Shown here: positions 50,272 to 61,700 of the stretch, piece by piece
How the letters are laid out: every line of letters begins with the position of its first letter
Numbering within the stretch: position 1 is the stretch's first letter
NCBI GenBank assembly: GCA_021464245.1
Contig: JADCRB010000114.1
Span: 1,922,001-1,986,000, forward strand
Direction of reading: 5' to 3'
Source: Carallia brachiata
Taxonomy: Eukaryota > Streptophyta > Magnoliopsida > Malpighiales > Rhizophoraceae
Length of the DNA stretch: 64,000 nucleotides
Made by a program: the position numbers and the translations under genes
Notes under the pieces: model-generated
What the model was told of the DNA's origin: nothing
Database searches by the model: none
Seen by the model: only the letters and a program-made list of their open reading frames with translations

Positions 50272-51088
50272 AATTTACAAGGATATATTATATTTTAAAT
50301 CCTATAAATAAGGTGTAATTACAGATCACATCCTTCAGTTTTATAAATTATATAAAATATCCTATGGCTAACAGAAGTTAGTCAATGCTGGTTGGCTATT
50401 CATGTTCATCGCCGTGGTCAGATATTTTCTCGCCGACCGATTTGGTCGTTTGTGGTCGTCGCTGGTTGCTGTCAGATTTTCTTTTTTTTTTTTTTTTGTT
50501 TAATCTTTATGCTGTCATATTTTCTGATGTGGTTCACACTCGAATCTCCGCATGTTCCTGTTTTTACTTTTATTGCTAAGGGGGTTCTTGGTCTGAGGTG
50601 GGCCACAATTATATATTAAACAACCGTTGACAACAAACCCCATCTCATACATTTTGATGTTAGGATTGCTGTCCAGTATAACCCCACTGTTACTTATGTG
50701 GTTTAGGAAAATCTACTGGGTTGACAAAGAGGATAGTGGTGAACGCAAATTATAGCTTGGGGAAGAAATCATTTTTTTTTTTCTTTCTTCCTTTTGTTTT
50801 AATCAGTATTTTGTTTGACTTAATGATGCCGAGACCACCGCAATGAGTGTTTTTTGGGCTCCATAGGAAATTGGATTCAGGGAAGGGCAATTCAAACCTT
50901 TTATGTCATTTTTAATGGCATACTTTTGTTTTTAATTCCACTTTCAAGTAACGGCAGACTAACGAAGGATTTTTTTGTTATTACGCAGATAGTTTAGGGT
51001 ATTTCGTGTAATTGATAAAATGAAGGGATGCAATCTGTAATTATACCCTATTTATTAGATATAAAATGTAATTTACCCCAATTTACAA
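50272..51088. mobile_element. Non-autonomous Mutator-like element with 10-bp target duplication
   Basis: The element (50282-51078, 797 bases) is flanked by CAATTTACAA at 50272-50281 and 51079-51088. Its left end GGATATATTATATTTTAAAT matches the complement of its right end GGGTAAATTACATTTTATAT. The match continues through TAAATA(A/G)GGT(G/A)TAATTACAGAT for about 75 bases. Ends beginning GGGTAAATTACA and a 9-10 bp duplication are typical of plant MULEs. The interior is less AT-rich (about 50385-50470) but codes for no transposase. Confidence 0.85.
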
Positions 51089-52641
51089 ACATACAACTTA
51101 AAATGACTTTTTTTTTGACTTTATATATAGTAATAGACAATAGTTAAAAACCTTTTTTTATCCATTTTGTATTTGACGAACAACGTGTTAGGAATTTTTA
51201 TTGCATCACCTTATGTATCACGAAAAAAGAGGTTAAGATATTTCTGATTTACCATTGATTTTATAAAATTTTTTTTTTTTTTTTAAATATCTTACACCTA
51301 GATTTGAGGATGAGGGATAGTTAGGAAAATCTTTGACCTCCATGTCATTCGAATTATAAGCTCGCAGTAAAATTAAAATGTGAAAAAAATTATATGAGAA
51401 ACTACCAAAAAAATTGAAATGTAGTGGATGAGATTTTCATTACTTGCAATGTGCATTAAGAAGAATGATATTATAATAGTATTCATTCACATGACTTATA
51501 CAATTAATGTCTGATAACTTATAAAGTTGTAAGGCTTCTGGCTCCACCAGTGTATTTGGATTTGGAGGGTCTATTAAATTTTTTAGTGAGTTGTTCTAAC
51601 AGCATATAACAAGGGTCTATTAAATTTGTTAGTGAGTTGTTCTAACAGCATATAACAAGATATTCAATCCAATAAGAAACTGCAGATCCAAGAGCTGGAC
51701 TATATTTCAAAGGTGGTTACGAAAGCTATGTCAGAACCAACAAAATAAACCATTCTTTTAGGTCATCTTAGTTTGGTGGACCTCTTAATCATTGATTTTT
51801 ATTTCTGGAATCATTTCTTTGTTGCACAGGTTTTGTCTTGAACTAATGAGTGAACAAAAAGACCAAAATTAAGGGACCCCATATGAACCACTTGAAGCAA
51901 TTTATTCTCAAATTACAAGAGAAAGAGCCAATGGAATCATCAATCAAATAAAAAGCATAAAGCTACCATTAATGTGGACAATTGATAAAATTCAAAAGAT
52001 AAATAAATAAAAAAAAAAAGCATAGGATGATCAAGAAAGAAGTATACCTTTGTTTATCTGTCTCCCAAGCCCTTGTCATGCTGATAGGCATGAACAACAA
52101 TCACCACCATCGATCCAATATTGCAATGTGTCCACTGAGTTTTTCCCTTTTTTTTTTTAACCCATGGTAATTAACCACATCAACCGTGGCAATACAAGGC
52201 GAAAGTTGCAAACTTTTTCTTCGGATGCTCCAACCCAAAAAAGATATAAACGCGGTGAATCAAAAGTTATCTATATACAAATCCGCATATTACATTATCA
52301 TTACCATTAGTTACATATTTTCAGTCTTTAATTATATGATCGTTGTTAATGATGAAATAAAAAATGTACGTCTAATAGTTATAATAATACAATACGGGCC
52401 AACATCAAATTAACTGTATTCATATAATAAACCCTTTTTATGTACCAAAAAAAAAAAAAAAAGCCCTTTTCAACCCATGAACAAGTTTCAGAGGATCTAA
52501 TAATTTCCTCAATGGAATTTTTTTCTTTCAATTTATAGGCTATGATCACATGCTGATGCAATGAACAAACTGATGATAGACAGCTAAGCACATGCCGATT
52601 CTGTACATGACAAGATTCAGTTGTAAATGAAACAAAATAAA
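51089..52641. other. Gene-free region
   Basis: No gene is visible. It contains a 46-bp tandem duplication at 51568-51659. The last few hundred bases are the probable 3' untranslated region of the minus-strand gene that ends at 52642. Confidence 0.45.
51568..51659 (+). repeat. 46-bp tandem duplication
   Basis: Units 51568-51613 and 51614-51659 differ at one position. Each begins GGTCTATTAAATTT and ends CAGCATATAACAAG. Confidence 0.95.
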
Positions 52642-53451
52642 TCACCTCTTCTTGTTTTTAATCTTACCCGTACACAGCGAACCAAAACCAAATAGATTCA
52701 CAGTTTTACTGGAAATGCAAGATGCGGGTATGTTCAAGATAGGACTAATTCTAACCCCATTGCCATAAGATTTACACTTCCTCAGCTGAGGCGGCTTCTG
52801 CGACGGATTATAAGAATAGTATGAACCAGAACTTGGCATTGATGAAGAAGACTTACTGCTACTACTACTTGAAAGTGAATGCTGCTTCTGCAAACGAGGC
52901 TTTTGAGTTTGCTTTGATGGCATGGATTGTTTTGCAGGACTTGGAGCCGACCCAGTAGAGTAACTTCTCGAAAGAAACTGTAGCGAACGGATTAGGCCTT
53001 TGCCTCTGCTGTCACAATTCAAACTATGGCTTCTCTTGAACTGCCAGAATGATCTTGACACAGGCAGCTTTTCTTCATGATTAAGACTCATTGACAGGAA
53101 TTCTTTCAGCAGCTTTTTCTCCGAGTTGTCGCAATCGGTAGTGTTATTCTGCTGAGGATGAGAACTTGCAGTTGCAGCTGGCTTCGGTTGATAGTTCATC
53201 AGGACTTCAATCTTCTTGATTTCGATCGGCCGGATCTTGCCATTGGCGAAGAGCTCATCTGCAGAGGACAATTCCTGGACAAAGCTGTTGCCAACACAGA
53301 AATTGAAATCAGAATCTAACAGAGATGAATCTAATCTACGGTGGTGATCTTCAATGGACAAAGAATCTGTCGTTTGATTGAGATCATGAGAAAACGAGAT
53401 TCTTGGACTGATGCCTGCGCTTGAAACCTCCGAGCAGACCTCTATAGCCAT
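52642..53451 (-). CDS. MAKR-like / DUF1645-type serine-rich protein
   Basis: Single exon, 269 aa. The start MAIEVCSEVSSAGISPRISF at 53451 is preferred; the in-frame ATG at 53490 would add 13 residues that look like leader. The conserved core is DSDFNFCVGNSF followed by SADELFANGKIRPIEI, a pattern seen in plant membrane-associated kinase regulators and DUF1645 proteins. After that come a basic segment (SFWQFKRSHSLNC), a long Ser/Lys-rich stretch including a poly-Ser block, and a basic end (KIKNKKR). There is no membrane helix or signal peptide. MAKR proteins bind the plasma membrane through basic patches and regulate receptor kinases such as BRI1; I infer a similar role only from the pattern. 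From memory At1g68330 and At1g67050 are the nearest Arabidopsis genes. Confidence 0.8.
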   Translation of the reverse strand: MAIEVCSEVSSAGISPRISFSHDLNQTTDSLSIEDHHRRLDSSLLDSDFNFCVGNSFVQELSSADELFANGKIRPIEIKKIEVLMNYQPKPAATASSHPQQNNTTDCDNSEKKLLKEFLSMSLNHEEKLPVSRSFWQFKRSHSLNCDSRGKGLIRSLQFLSRSYSTGSAPSPAKQSMPSKQTQKPRLQKQHSLSSSSSSKSSSSMPSSGSYYSYNPSQKPPQLRKCKSYGNGVRISPILNIPASCISSKTVNLFGFGSLCTGKIKNKKR

Positions 53452-55198
53452 AGTTGGAAAATTTCCTTGCAACCCCACCAAGAATGGCATCAGACTGCCC
53501 AACTTATGAAGTCAAAAGGAAGCAAGAAAATAAAGATTGGAATAGAATTATGCAATTCAAAAGCCAGAAAAATATCAGCTTTAGCTTTAGCTTTTTGTCC
53601 AATGCTACAAGCATTTTGGATCCAACACAGAAGGATAGATAAAGGTATGATCCCAAGATCTATAATGCTGGACATAAAGGTGGGAACAAAGCGCAAATTA
53701 TGCACCGAAAGGCTAAAAAGGATCCTCTCTATTCTCCTGGATGGTTTCCAATGGCATTTTCCTTTCCTTTTTTTTTTTTTAATGAACTTTAGGAACTGAC
53801 TGTAGACCAGTGACTGCTTCACACCAAGCTGTGCACTAAAAACAACTTCAATCTAGCGTATATATGTAGATGATACATACTATATATATATATATATATG
53901 TGTCAGTATGCTCCTACAGTATTTTATAAATAAACTATTTTCGTGCCTCAAATCTGGTTATGTAAATGACTCTTAATAAATAGAAAATAAGATGAGAAAA
54001 ATCTTGGTAACTACTGCAATTTAGCAGAATTTATGGTCGACTGTTACGGGCCCCTTCTATGGGAGTATAGTATGATGAAAATGAAGCTAGGAAGTCATTA
54101 TCCAATTGTTGGCGACACGAGGTTGATAATTGATGGGCCAACCAAATGGTATGGCACGGGAAGTAGGGTCCAATCTGGAAATAATTAGTTGACTTAAGCA
54201 AGCTTAATACCCCTTAATATCGGGTGTTATTGTCGGAATTACTATGTAGAAATAGAATTTCTACGAAATTTCACAATTAATGAGCACTAATTGAAACCCC
54301 ATGTTTTATAATGTGTTTTTGGCAAATGACATGTGGATAAGCGGCCCCCTAATTTATTGCAAGATACAAGGGGAACAAGGTTTTCAAGAGGGCAGAAACG
54401 TGACATGTCCCTAAGAGGAACAAAAACACAACCAATGTCAATTCCAGAGAAGCTCTTATCCTACAACCGACAATTTTCAATTTCATGAAAAAAAGTAGTA
54501 CAAGCTTTTTGGGACCATATACCATACAAGTTGAGTAATGATGTTGTTCCCTTTTAATAAATTTTCAAACATGGGGAATTATTATTGTTAGACATGCACT
54601 TTAGAGGCTAGAAAAAATGGTTCCTTCAACATGGGGCATTTGGGGCTTAATTCTTGTTGTTTTGCTCATGTCTACAAGGGTCTTTGTTTCTCTATGATGT
54701 CTACTTGAAGATGACATCGATCACCCAAACGAAATAACTTGAAAATGACCTATTTTCTCACGCAGAATCTAAGCAAAGAATAGCAAATCTGAAACTCCCA
54801 AATTCTTTTACTTCTTTGATTATGTTATTATTTGTCGCTCTAGTGAATTGGGAATTTCTATTTTAATAAGTTCCAACACAAATGTAGCAATTATTTGATG
54901 ATCCCCTCTCCATATATTTTGTCTTATGAAAAAATGCCCATACTAATACACTTTAAATAAGTTTCATGTGACCTTTTTAGGCAAACATAAAGTTATTAGC
55001 ATGATCTATACTGCTGCAACTTTGTTTAAGAGATTTGAACTTTAAATTTACGCATAATTTACACAATATAAAGTTTATTTTTGTTACTAAATTGATTAAG
55101 TTTGAGATGATATTTTGGGGATAAATGTAGACTTTTTCAAATAATATTCTAAAAATTCAGTGTTATAAACCCTTTAAGTTTTTGTTTTTTCAAATATC

Positions 55199-55250
55199 TT
55201 TAAATTGTTTTCTTTTTTTTTTTTGTTTAAATTGTTTAAATTGTTTTCTT
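55199..55250. repeat. 16-bp direct repeat flanking a poly(T) micro-insert
   Basis: TTTAAATTGTTTTCTT occurs at 55199-55214 and 55235-55250. The 20 bases between are a T run and then GTTTAAATTG. The low complexity makes slippage a serious alternative. Confidence 0.4.
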
Positions 55251-55823
55251 ATTAATGTTACGATCCATGAAAATTCCGGGTGGCATTTTGGATAGAGGTG
55301 TGCTTGATTCATCAGAAGCAGAAGCTGGACTAGGGCTGGCCAAGTGGGGAAGCGAGGGACATAAAAAAGGCCTTGGTGTCCAAGATTCGATCCTCATCAC
55401 ATGTTTGTTGTCCGACCATATCTCATTAAAAAGGCCCTTCAGATTTTAGGACCCATTTTCGGCCTGTTCCACGGATTTTAACGTGCCCATGGACAATTAT
55501 TGCATCTAATGTCTGCCACTTAGTTTTTTCTTCTTTGTTTTTGCAATTAAAGTGACATAAGAATTTTGACCAATAAAAAGTCACATAAGAATGTTTGTTC
55601 CGCCGGATGTTTAGAATAGATAGCTTGACTTATTGTATAGTATAGGTAGAATAAGTTTTTTTTTTTTTGACAAAATTGTAAAGTGTCATTCAAATTTTTA
55701 TATTTTTGTTAAAAAAAGGTGACATAATAAGTTAATTTTTGTAATAATAATATTACTTCTAGTTTATATATATATATTCATTTATCACTTGGAAGTGACA
55801 TAAATTGTTAAATTTTTTCGTTT

Positions 55824-55869
55824 ACTAATTGACTTCTTTTTTTTTTTTTTTTGACAACTAATTGACTTC
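55824..55869. repeat. 13-bp direct repeat flanking a poly(T)GACA micro-insert
   Basis: ACTAATTGACTTC occurs at 55824-55836 and 55857-55869. The 20 bases between are 16 T and GACA. It looks like a target-site duplication around almost nothing but a retroelement tail. Confidence 0.6.
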
Positions 55870-56179
55870 AATTATGGCTCATTAGCAAGCAACCATAACC
55901 CAACCGATTATTTGTTTTGTGAGTCATGTGAAATAACCTACACAATCTCATCCCATGGTCTAATAATTTATTTATTTTCTATTTTTTTATGAATTTAATT
56001 ATTTAATAATTTATATTATTTTATAGTTACTTTAAAATTACCTAAATAAAATTATTTAAGTGAAATCATTAAGTTTTTTTTTTTTTCAGTCAACCAATAT
56101 GAAAAGAGATAACTATTCTATAGTATTATTCATAGTTTAATGAACATTTTAATTAAAAAAAATTAGTATGATAACATGC

Positions 56180-57100
56180 CCTTTTACATAGGGCTGTTAA
56201 CGAACTAATACTCTCAATAAAAGTTCAGCTGTTTGGTTCGATAAAAACTTATTTGACCTTGTTTAGTAAGGTAAATGAACGGTACTCGAACTTTATTTTA
56301 AAGCTCATTTACTTAACGAGCCAAGTTTGAATAAGAGGTTGTTCTACTCATTTATATTTGTAAAAAAATCGTTAAAACTTTGATAAGACGCTCGGTGTAA
56401 TACTCGATAAGATGTTCAATAATATAATCGATAATATGGTCATTGAAAATACAAAACATAAAACTTTGGTTTATCAAACATAAAACTTGTCTCAATAAAA
56501 GTTTAGCTGTTTAGTTCGATAAAAACTTGTTTGACTTTATTCAGTAAAGTAAATAAACGATACTCAAGCTTTATTTTAATGCTCATTTACTAAATGAGAT
56601 AAGTTTGAATAAGAGATTGTTCTGCTCATTTATATTTGTAAACAGATCGTTAAAACTTTAATAAGACGCTTAGTATAATACTCAACAAGACATTTAATAA
56701 TATAATCAATAATATGCTTATTAAAAATACAAAACATAAAACTTTGGTTTATCAAACCTTACTTTCCTAAATAGCCCAATTCGCTGCAGCCGCTCCTTGT
56801 ATTTTGATAGCACTAGATTCATTGGTCTATTGACGGCAGAATTTTTAAAATATTTTACACTCTAATAAGTTGATTTTATATCGAGCCAATCTTAAATCGA
56901 GTTTGAATTAACAAAAATTTGAGAAAAAATTAAACGAGCTGAACTTAAAATTAATTCAAATTTTATAATTTATTATTAAGCCGAGTGCGGGTTAAATATT
57001 AAAACTCAAATCAAATTCAACCTCGACATATATATTCACGAACTGAGTTTGAATATACCAAAATTCAGTTCGGCTCGGTTCGTGACAGCCGTCCTTTTAC
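56180..57100. mobile_element. Non-autonomous hAT-type element with 8-bp target duplication
   Basis: The 905-base element (56188-57092) is flanked by CCTTTTAC at 56180-56187 and 57093-57100. Its left end reads ATAGGGCTGTTAACGAAC; the complement of its right end reads ACGGCTGTCACGAACC. The short imperfect ends share GGCTGT and ACGAAC. An 8-bp duplication and a (T/C)AGGGCTGT-like end fit the hAT superfamily. Inside is a ~270-bp tandem duplication. No transposase is encoded. It ends about 300 bases before the Gln-tRNA synthetase start codon, inside that gene's likely promoter. Confidence 0.75.
56213..56758 (+). repeat. ~270-bp tandem duplication inside the hAT-type element
   Basis: Units 56213-56490 and 56491-56758 align over their whole length, at about 85 percent by eye. 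Both begin CTCAATAAAAGTT.AGCTGTT and end AACTTTGGTTTATCAAAC. Confidence 0.85.
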
Positions 57101-57313
57101 GGAAAACTGTTCGAACCAAAGCGATCCCGTTTGCTGGAGTTAAAAATGGAAATTTTACAACCGAAAACGGCGCCGGATTTGCTTTGCGTATTTTGCAAGT
57201 TCAAACAGGAAAATCAGAAAAGAAAAATCTACTATCAAAGAAGGAATCTTGAAACGGAAAAGAATCTTTTGACAAACGCTCCCAGATTCAGATTCTTCAC
57301 ACATTGGGCTTAA

Positions 57314-57322
57314 TTAGGGTTT
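57314..57322 (+). promoter_or_regulatory. Telo-box in the GlnRS leader
   Basis: TTAGGGTTT lies about 80 bases before the start codon. The same motif lies before the Cys-tRNA synthetase start, as in many plant translation genes. Confidence 0.55.
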
Positions 57323-57398
57323 TATCTCATCCCATCGCTACGCAGACTTTCACCTCTCCAGCCTCTCTCTAATTCGATTGTCGTTGAGCCGATTAACG

Positions 57399-58703
57399 AT
57401 GGTGGTAACGGAAGAGGCGGGCACCGGCGTCGGCGGCGGCGTCGGCGGTTCGGCGGAGTCGCCGCTGGAGCTGTTTCTGAAGATCGGTCTCGACGAGAGG
57501 ACCGCCCGAAACACCGTCGCCAACAACAAGGTCACCAACAATCTCGTCGCCGTCATCCACGAGGCACGTTATTGTCGCCGGTTCTGATTTTAACCGTTAC
57601 TCACTAAATTGTTCCTTATTAGTTTTTTTTTTTTTGACTTTATCTTTTTTTTTTTTTCAAATTTTGAAGTAATTATAATTTTTTTTTACAAAAAAAATTT
57701 ACTTGCGTTCATTTTCAGGCTGGTGTCACTGAAGGATGCAATCGAACAATCGGAAATCTTCTTTACACGGTAAGATAATTAATAAGCCGTGAATTATCAG
57801 GAAAAACAATAATAGTATGATAATTATGTTTAAGTTTGCTGAAATATATGATTTAATTCAATATTTGGATTCTTTTTTTTTTCTTATGAATCTGAAAATC
57901 CGGTGCTTGGCAAATCTTTGGCAGGTTGCCACGAAGTACCCGGCAAATGCCCTCTTGCATCGGCCTACTTTGCTTGGGTACATTGTCTCCTCAAAGGTCT
58001 AAACTGCTATATCCTTGGCCTTTTGTTATTTGTGCCTATGCCGCATGCTTAGATGTTTTTGCATCAAATTTCTTGGTAGTACGTAGCCGAAATCTATGAG
58101 TGTTTTTCTTTCTTTCTATGAGGGAACGGATTGGGCTGTGTTCTTTCTAATATTAGTAAGACATTGCAGATTAAAACCCCGGCCCAGCTAGAAGCTGCAT
58201 TTTCATTTTTGTCCACTATTACTTCTGGGGGTCTTAAGTTGGATGAATTTGAAGAAGCATGTGGCGTTGGTAAGTTGTCCTTTTTGATTGAATCTCTGTG
58301 TGTTATGTAAGATGCTACAGCATTATGTTGAAATAGGGTTTATCTAAGGCTCCAAGAATTTTTAGTGTTTGAAATGTCAGTTTGGTTAAAGTGTAAAGGT
58401 TAAGTTTTGAGCCATTAAACTTAGTGATAATAATTTTAAATTAATTTCACCATCAGTGGAAATTTCAATATGCATTCCACTAGATCATATACAAATTTTC
58501 AGTGGTATATGTTGATGTCTATGCTGTTAATCAGGGGTTGAAGTCTCTGTTGAAGATATTGAACGGGCTGTGAATGAAGTATTTGAACATAACAAGGAAT
58601 CAATAATGGAGCTACGCTATCGAACAAATGGTTGGTATTTGATTATCAAATTATTGTCTTGCCATTATGAAGTCTAAACATGTTGAATATGTTACATGCA
58701 CTA

Positions 58704-58736
<33 letters not shown>

Positions 58737-61700
58737 CCCCTGTCTCTGCGTGTGTGTGAGATACAACACCCATTATTTTATAGAGTTTCATTTTACCCTG
58801 TCTTTAGTACTTTTCCTTCCATTTTGTACCATTATGTGCTGTTACCCACCTTGAACTTCACGTCACTTGTTTTATCCTGTATCATTTGCGGTTATTCTAT
58901 CTTTGTTGGAGTTTTCCTGTTTCTAAATCCTTTCTTGTATGTTTAACTCTTTCACGGTGATTCTAATCTATAATTTCTATTGTTCTATGATTGTGATAAA
59001 GTGGGGGATATATTTGGGCATGTTCGGAAGAGGCTTCCATGGGCTGATCCAAAGATTGTCAAGGTGAGTGTTGACTTTGGAAGATCATATTATCAGCATC
59101 AGGAACTTATGTGTAATGCTTGTTTGCTTAACTTATGGATGATATTTATTTTCCCTGCTTTTCAGCAACGCATAGATGCAAAATTGTATGAATTACTTGG
59201 TGAAAGGACTGCAGCAGATAATGAGAAGCCCTTAAAACAGAAAAAGGAAAAGCCTCCTAAAGTTGAGGTGATGAGATACATTTACTCACTGGTTTTGTTA
59301 TATAAAGCAAAAAGGAAAAGAAAGAAAAAAGACATTTGCATCCTTTTCATACTGGACTGACAAGTTCACTGAAATAAGAGCTCTGAAGTTTCTGTACCAT
59401 TTTCTATATGTTGATCACATGTAGGATAAACAAGTAGTTGATGATAAGCCTGTCGAGCCATCAGAAGAAGAGCTCAATCCATTCTTGATATTCCCCAATC
59501 CTGAGGAAAACTTCAAGGTACTTGGTTGCCCTATCATAAAATATGAATATGTAGTCTATTTCTTATGATTCGGATACTCATGTGCTTTGTTCTCCTTCAT
59601 GGGTGCTCTTTTAAATTTAAGAAGCACCAGTAGGGAAAATGCTTATTTGATAAAAGAAACAGGATATTTTTTCCCCAGCTGACCAGTCCTGGGTTCTCAG
59701 CAACCTATTATAATTATTTTATTTTAATTATAGGAAATCATATATCATATATACAAAAATACAAATAGGAATGTTATCACAGAAAAGAGAGAGAGAGAGA
59801 GAGAGAGAGAGGCTATGTATACTAGTGGAACCTTGAGCCCACTGTGATGATTGCCTTATGATAAGCTCATGAAATGAGATGGGGCGGTGTAAAGGGTTAA
59901 TGGCCTAGAATTCCAATATTCCATTTACTTTTTAATATATTGGTTTATGAATGAAATAGCATTGGTTATACTGATGCTACCACTGTATTAGCATTGACAG
60001 AAGTCACACCGTTGCGATTGGTTATTCCACTTGTGCTAAGCTGTTTGATTGCTTAGCCATTATTTATGCAGTTCTTCTAGCCATTCATCCAAGAAAGATA
60101 CAATTGCTCATTTGTGTTATTTGAGATGTTGATTTGAGAGTCAAACATGGATATTCTTTAGTGTTTTATGCTTTCAAACTGCAAGCCATTCTTATTAGAT
60201 TTTCTGTTGTCCATTCCTTCTCATCTTATCTGCAACTACATGTTTCATGTGTGGATCAGGTCCATACTGAGATTTTCTTCAGTGATAATTCTATTCTAAG
60301 ATGTTGCAACACAAAGGAAATGCTTGATAAACATCTCAAAGTTACTGGTGGGAAGGTCTTCTCTCGCTTCCCACCTGAGCCTAATGGATATCTACACATT
60401 GGCCATGCTAAGGTATTTCAGGATTGACTGGTACTTGTTTTAAGGTTGTTCATGTGAGGGTGGAGAAACAAATAATTGGGTTATTTACTGTTGACATCCC
60501 TCAGGCAATGTTTGTCAGCTTTGGTCTGGCAAAAGAGCGAGGTGGATGCTGCTATCTCCGGTGCGGTTCTTTTTATTGTATACTTATTTTTCACTTTTGT
60601 TTTATTGTAACAAATCATGTCTATATTACAGTTAATGGTTTAGATATGGGGTATTCTTCATTACCATTTATCACTCTTTCAAAGATTTCAAATTTTGTGA
60701 TTGATGGGGAAAGAATTGTAGTGGTTCTTGCTCCAAGGTTTTTGACTGTCAAAAAGTTTTTTTTTTTTTTTTTTTTTTGCATCACTACTTGATGTACATA
60801 GTCTGTCAAGTCATTTGCTAGATTTTTAATTTGATATTTGTACAATGTCTTAATTTGATACTTGAGCTGATTCTCTCTCAAAGGTTGAATATATTTGACT
60901 CCATGATTTAAAAGATGAGAGCGGATATCATCATTAATAGCGAAAAACAATTTAGTGTATTGAACTCACTTATTAAAGATATAAATAGAGGATTTTGTCG
61001 TATGCTGTTGCATCTGCTTATGGAACTCTGATGGTTGTCACCTATAGATACGATGATACAAATCCTGAAGCTGAAAAGAAAGAGTATATTGACCATATTG
61101 AAGAGATTGTCCAGTGGATGGGCTGGAAACCTTTTAAGGTACTGCTGTTCATATGTTATTGCTCAACACCTTTTTTTTATTTTCTTTATGGATGTTCTTT
61201 TGTGACATCTGTTATCAATTGGGCTTTGCAGATCACTTATACCAGTGATTACTTCCAAGATCTATATGATTTAGCAGTTGAGCTAATACGAAGGGGTCAT
61301 GCTTATGTTGATCACCAGGTTGCTGTTCATTAGTAATTAATGTAGATTGAGAGCATCAGTTTGTACTGTTGTTGAGCATTTACATCCATTGCTGCATATC
61401 TCTTCAGAACCAGAGACACACATTTAGAGCACTTCCCTTTGGGTTTTTGATGCCCTATAATTGTTAGCCACTTCTAATTCCTTTTACTGGTTATTATATT
61501 CTGTCATGGTTGTGCTGCCATCTATTCATGGACCATTAATGTTGATTTACAGAGAATGGCTACTTCTTGATCTCATTTATTTTACATCACATTTAGAGCA
61601 TTCAATATCTTGATTTGGTTGGCATTGAAATTGAAGAGTTAATCAGCAAGTCCTTTTTACTAGACACCTGATGAGATTAAGGAGTACAGAGAAAAGAAGA

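Larger units (their letters stand above)
53452..56179. other. MAKR-like gene upstream region and gene-free sequence
   Basis: The likely promoter and leader of the minus-strand gene, then gene-free AT-rich DNA. It includes a short TA run near 53881-53898, two micro-inserts with direct repeats (55199-55250 and 55824-55869), and an AT-rich MITE-like patch at about 55960-56035. Confidence 0.45.

Noticed and set aside
53452..53490. Upstream in-frame ATG for the MAKR-like protein
   Set aside because: The added residues look like translated leader; the family-like N-terminus begins at 53451.
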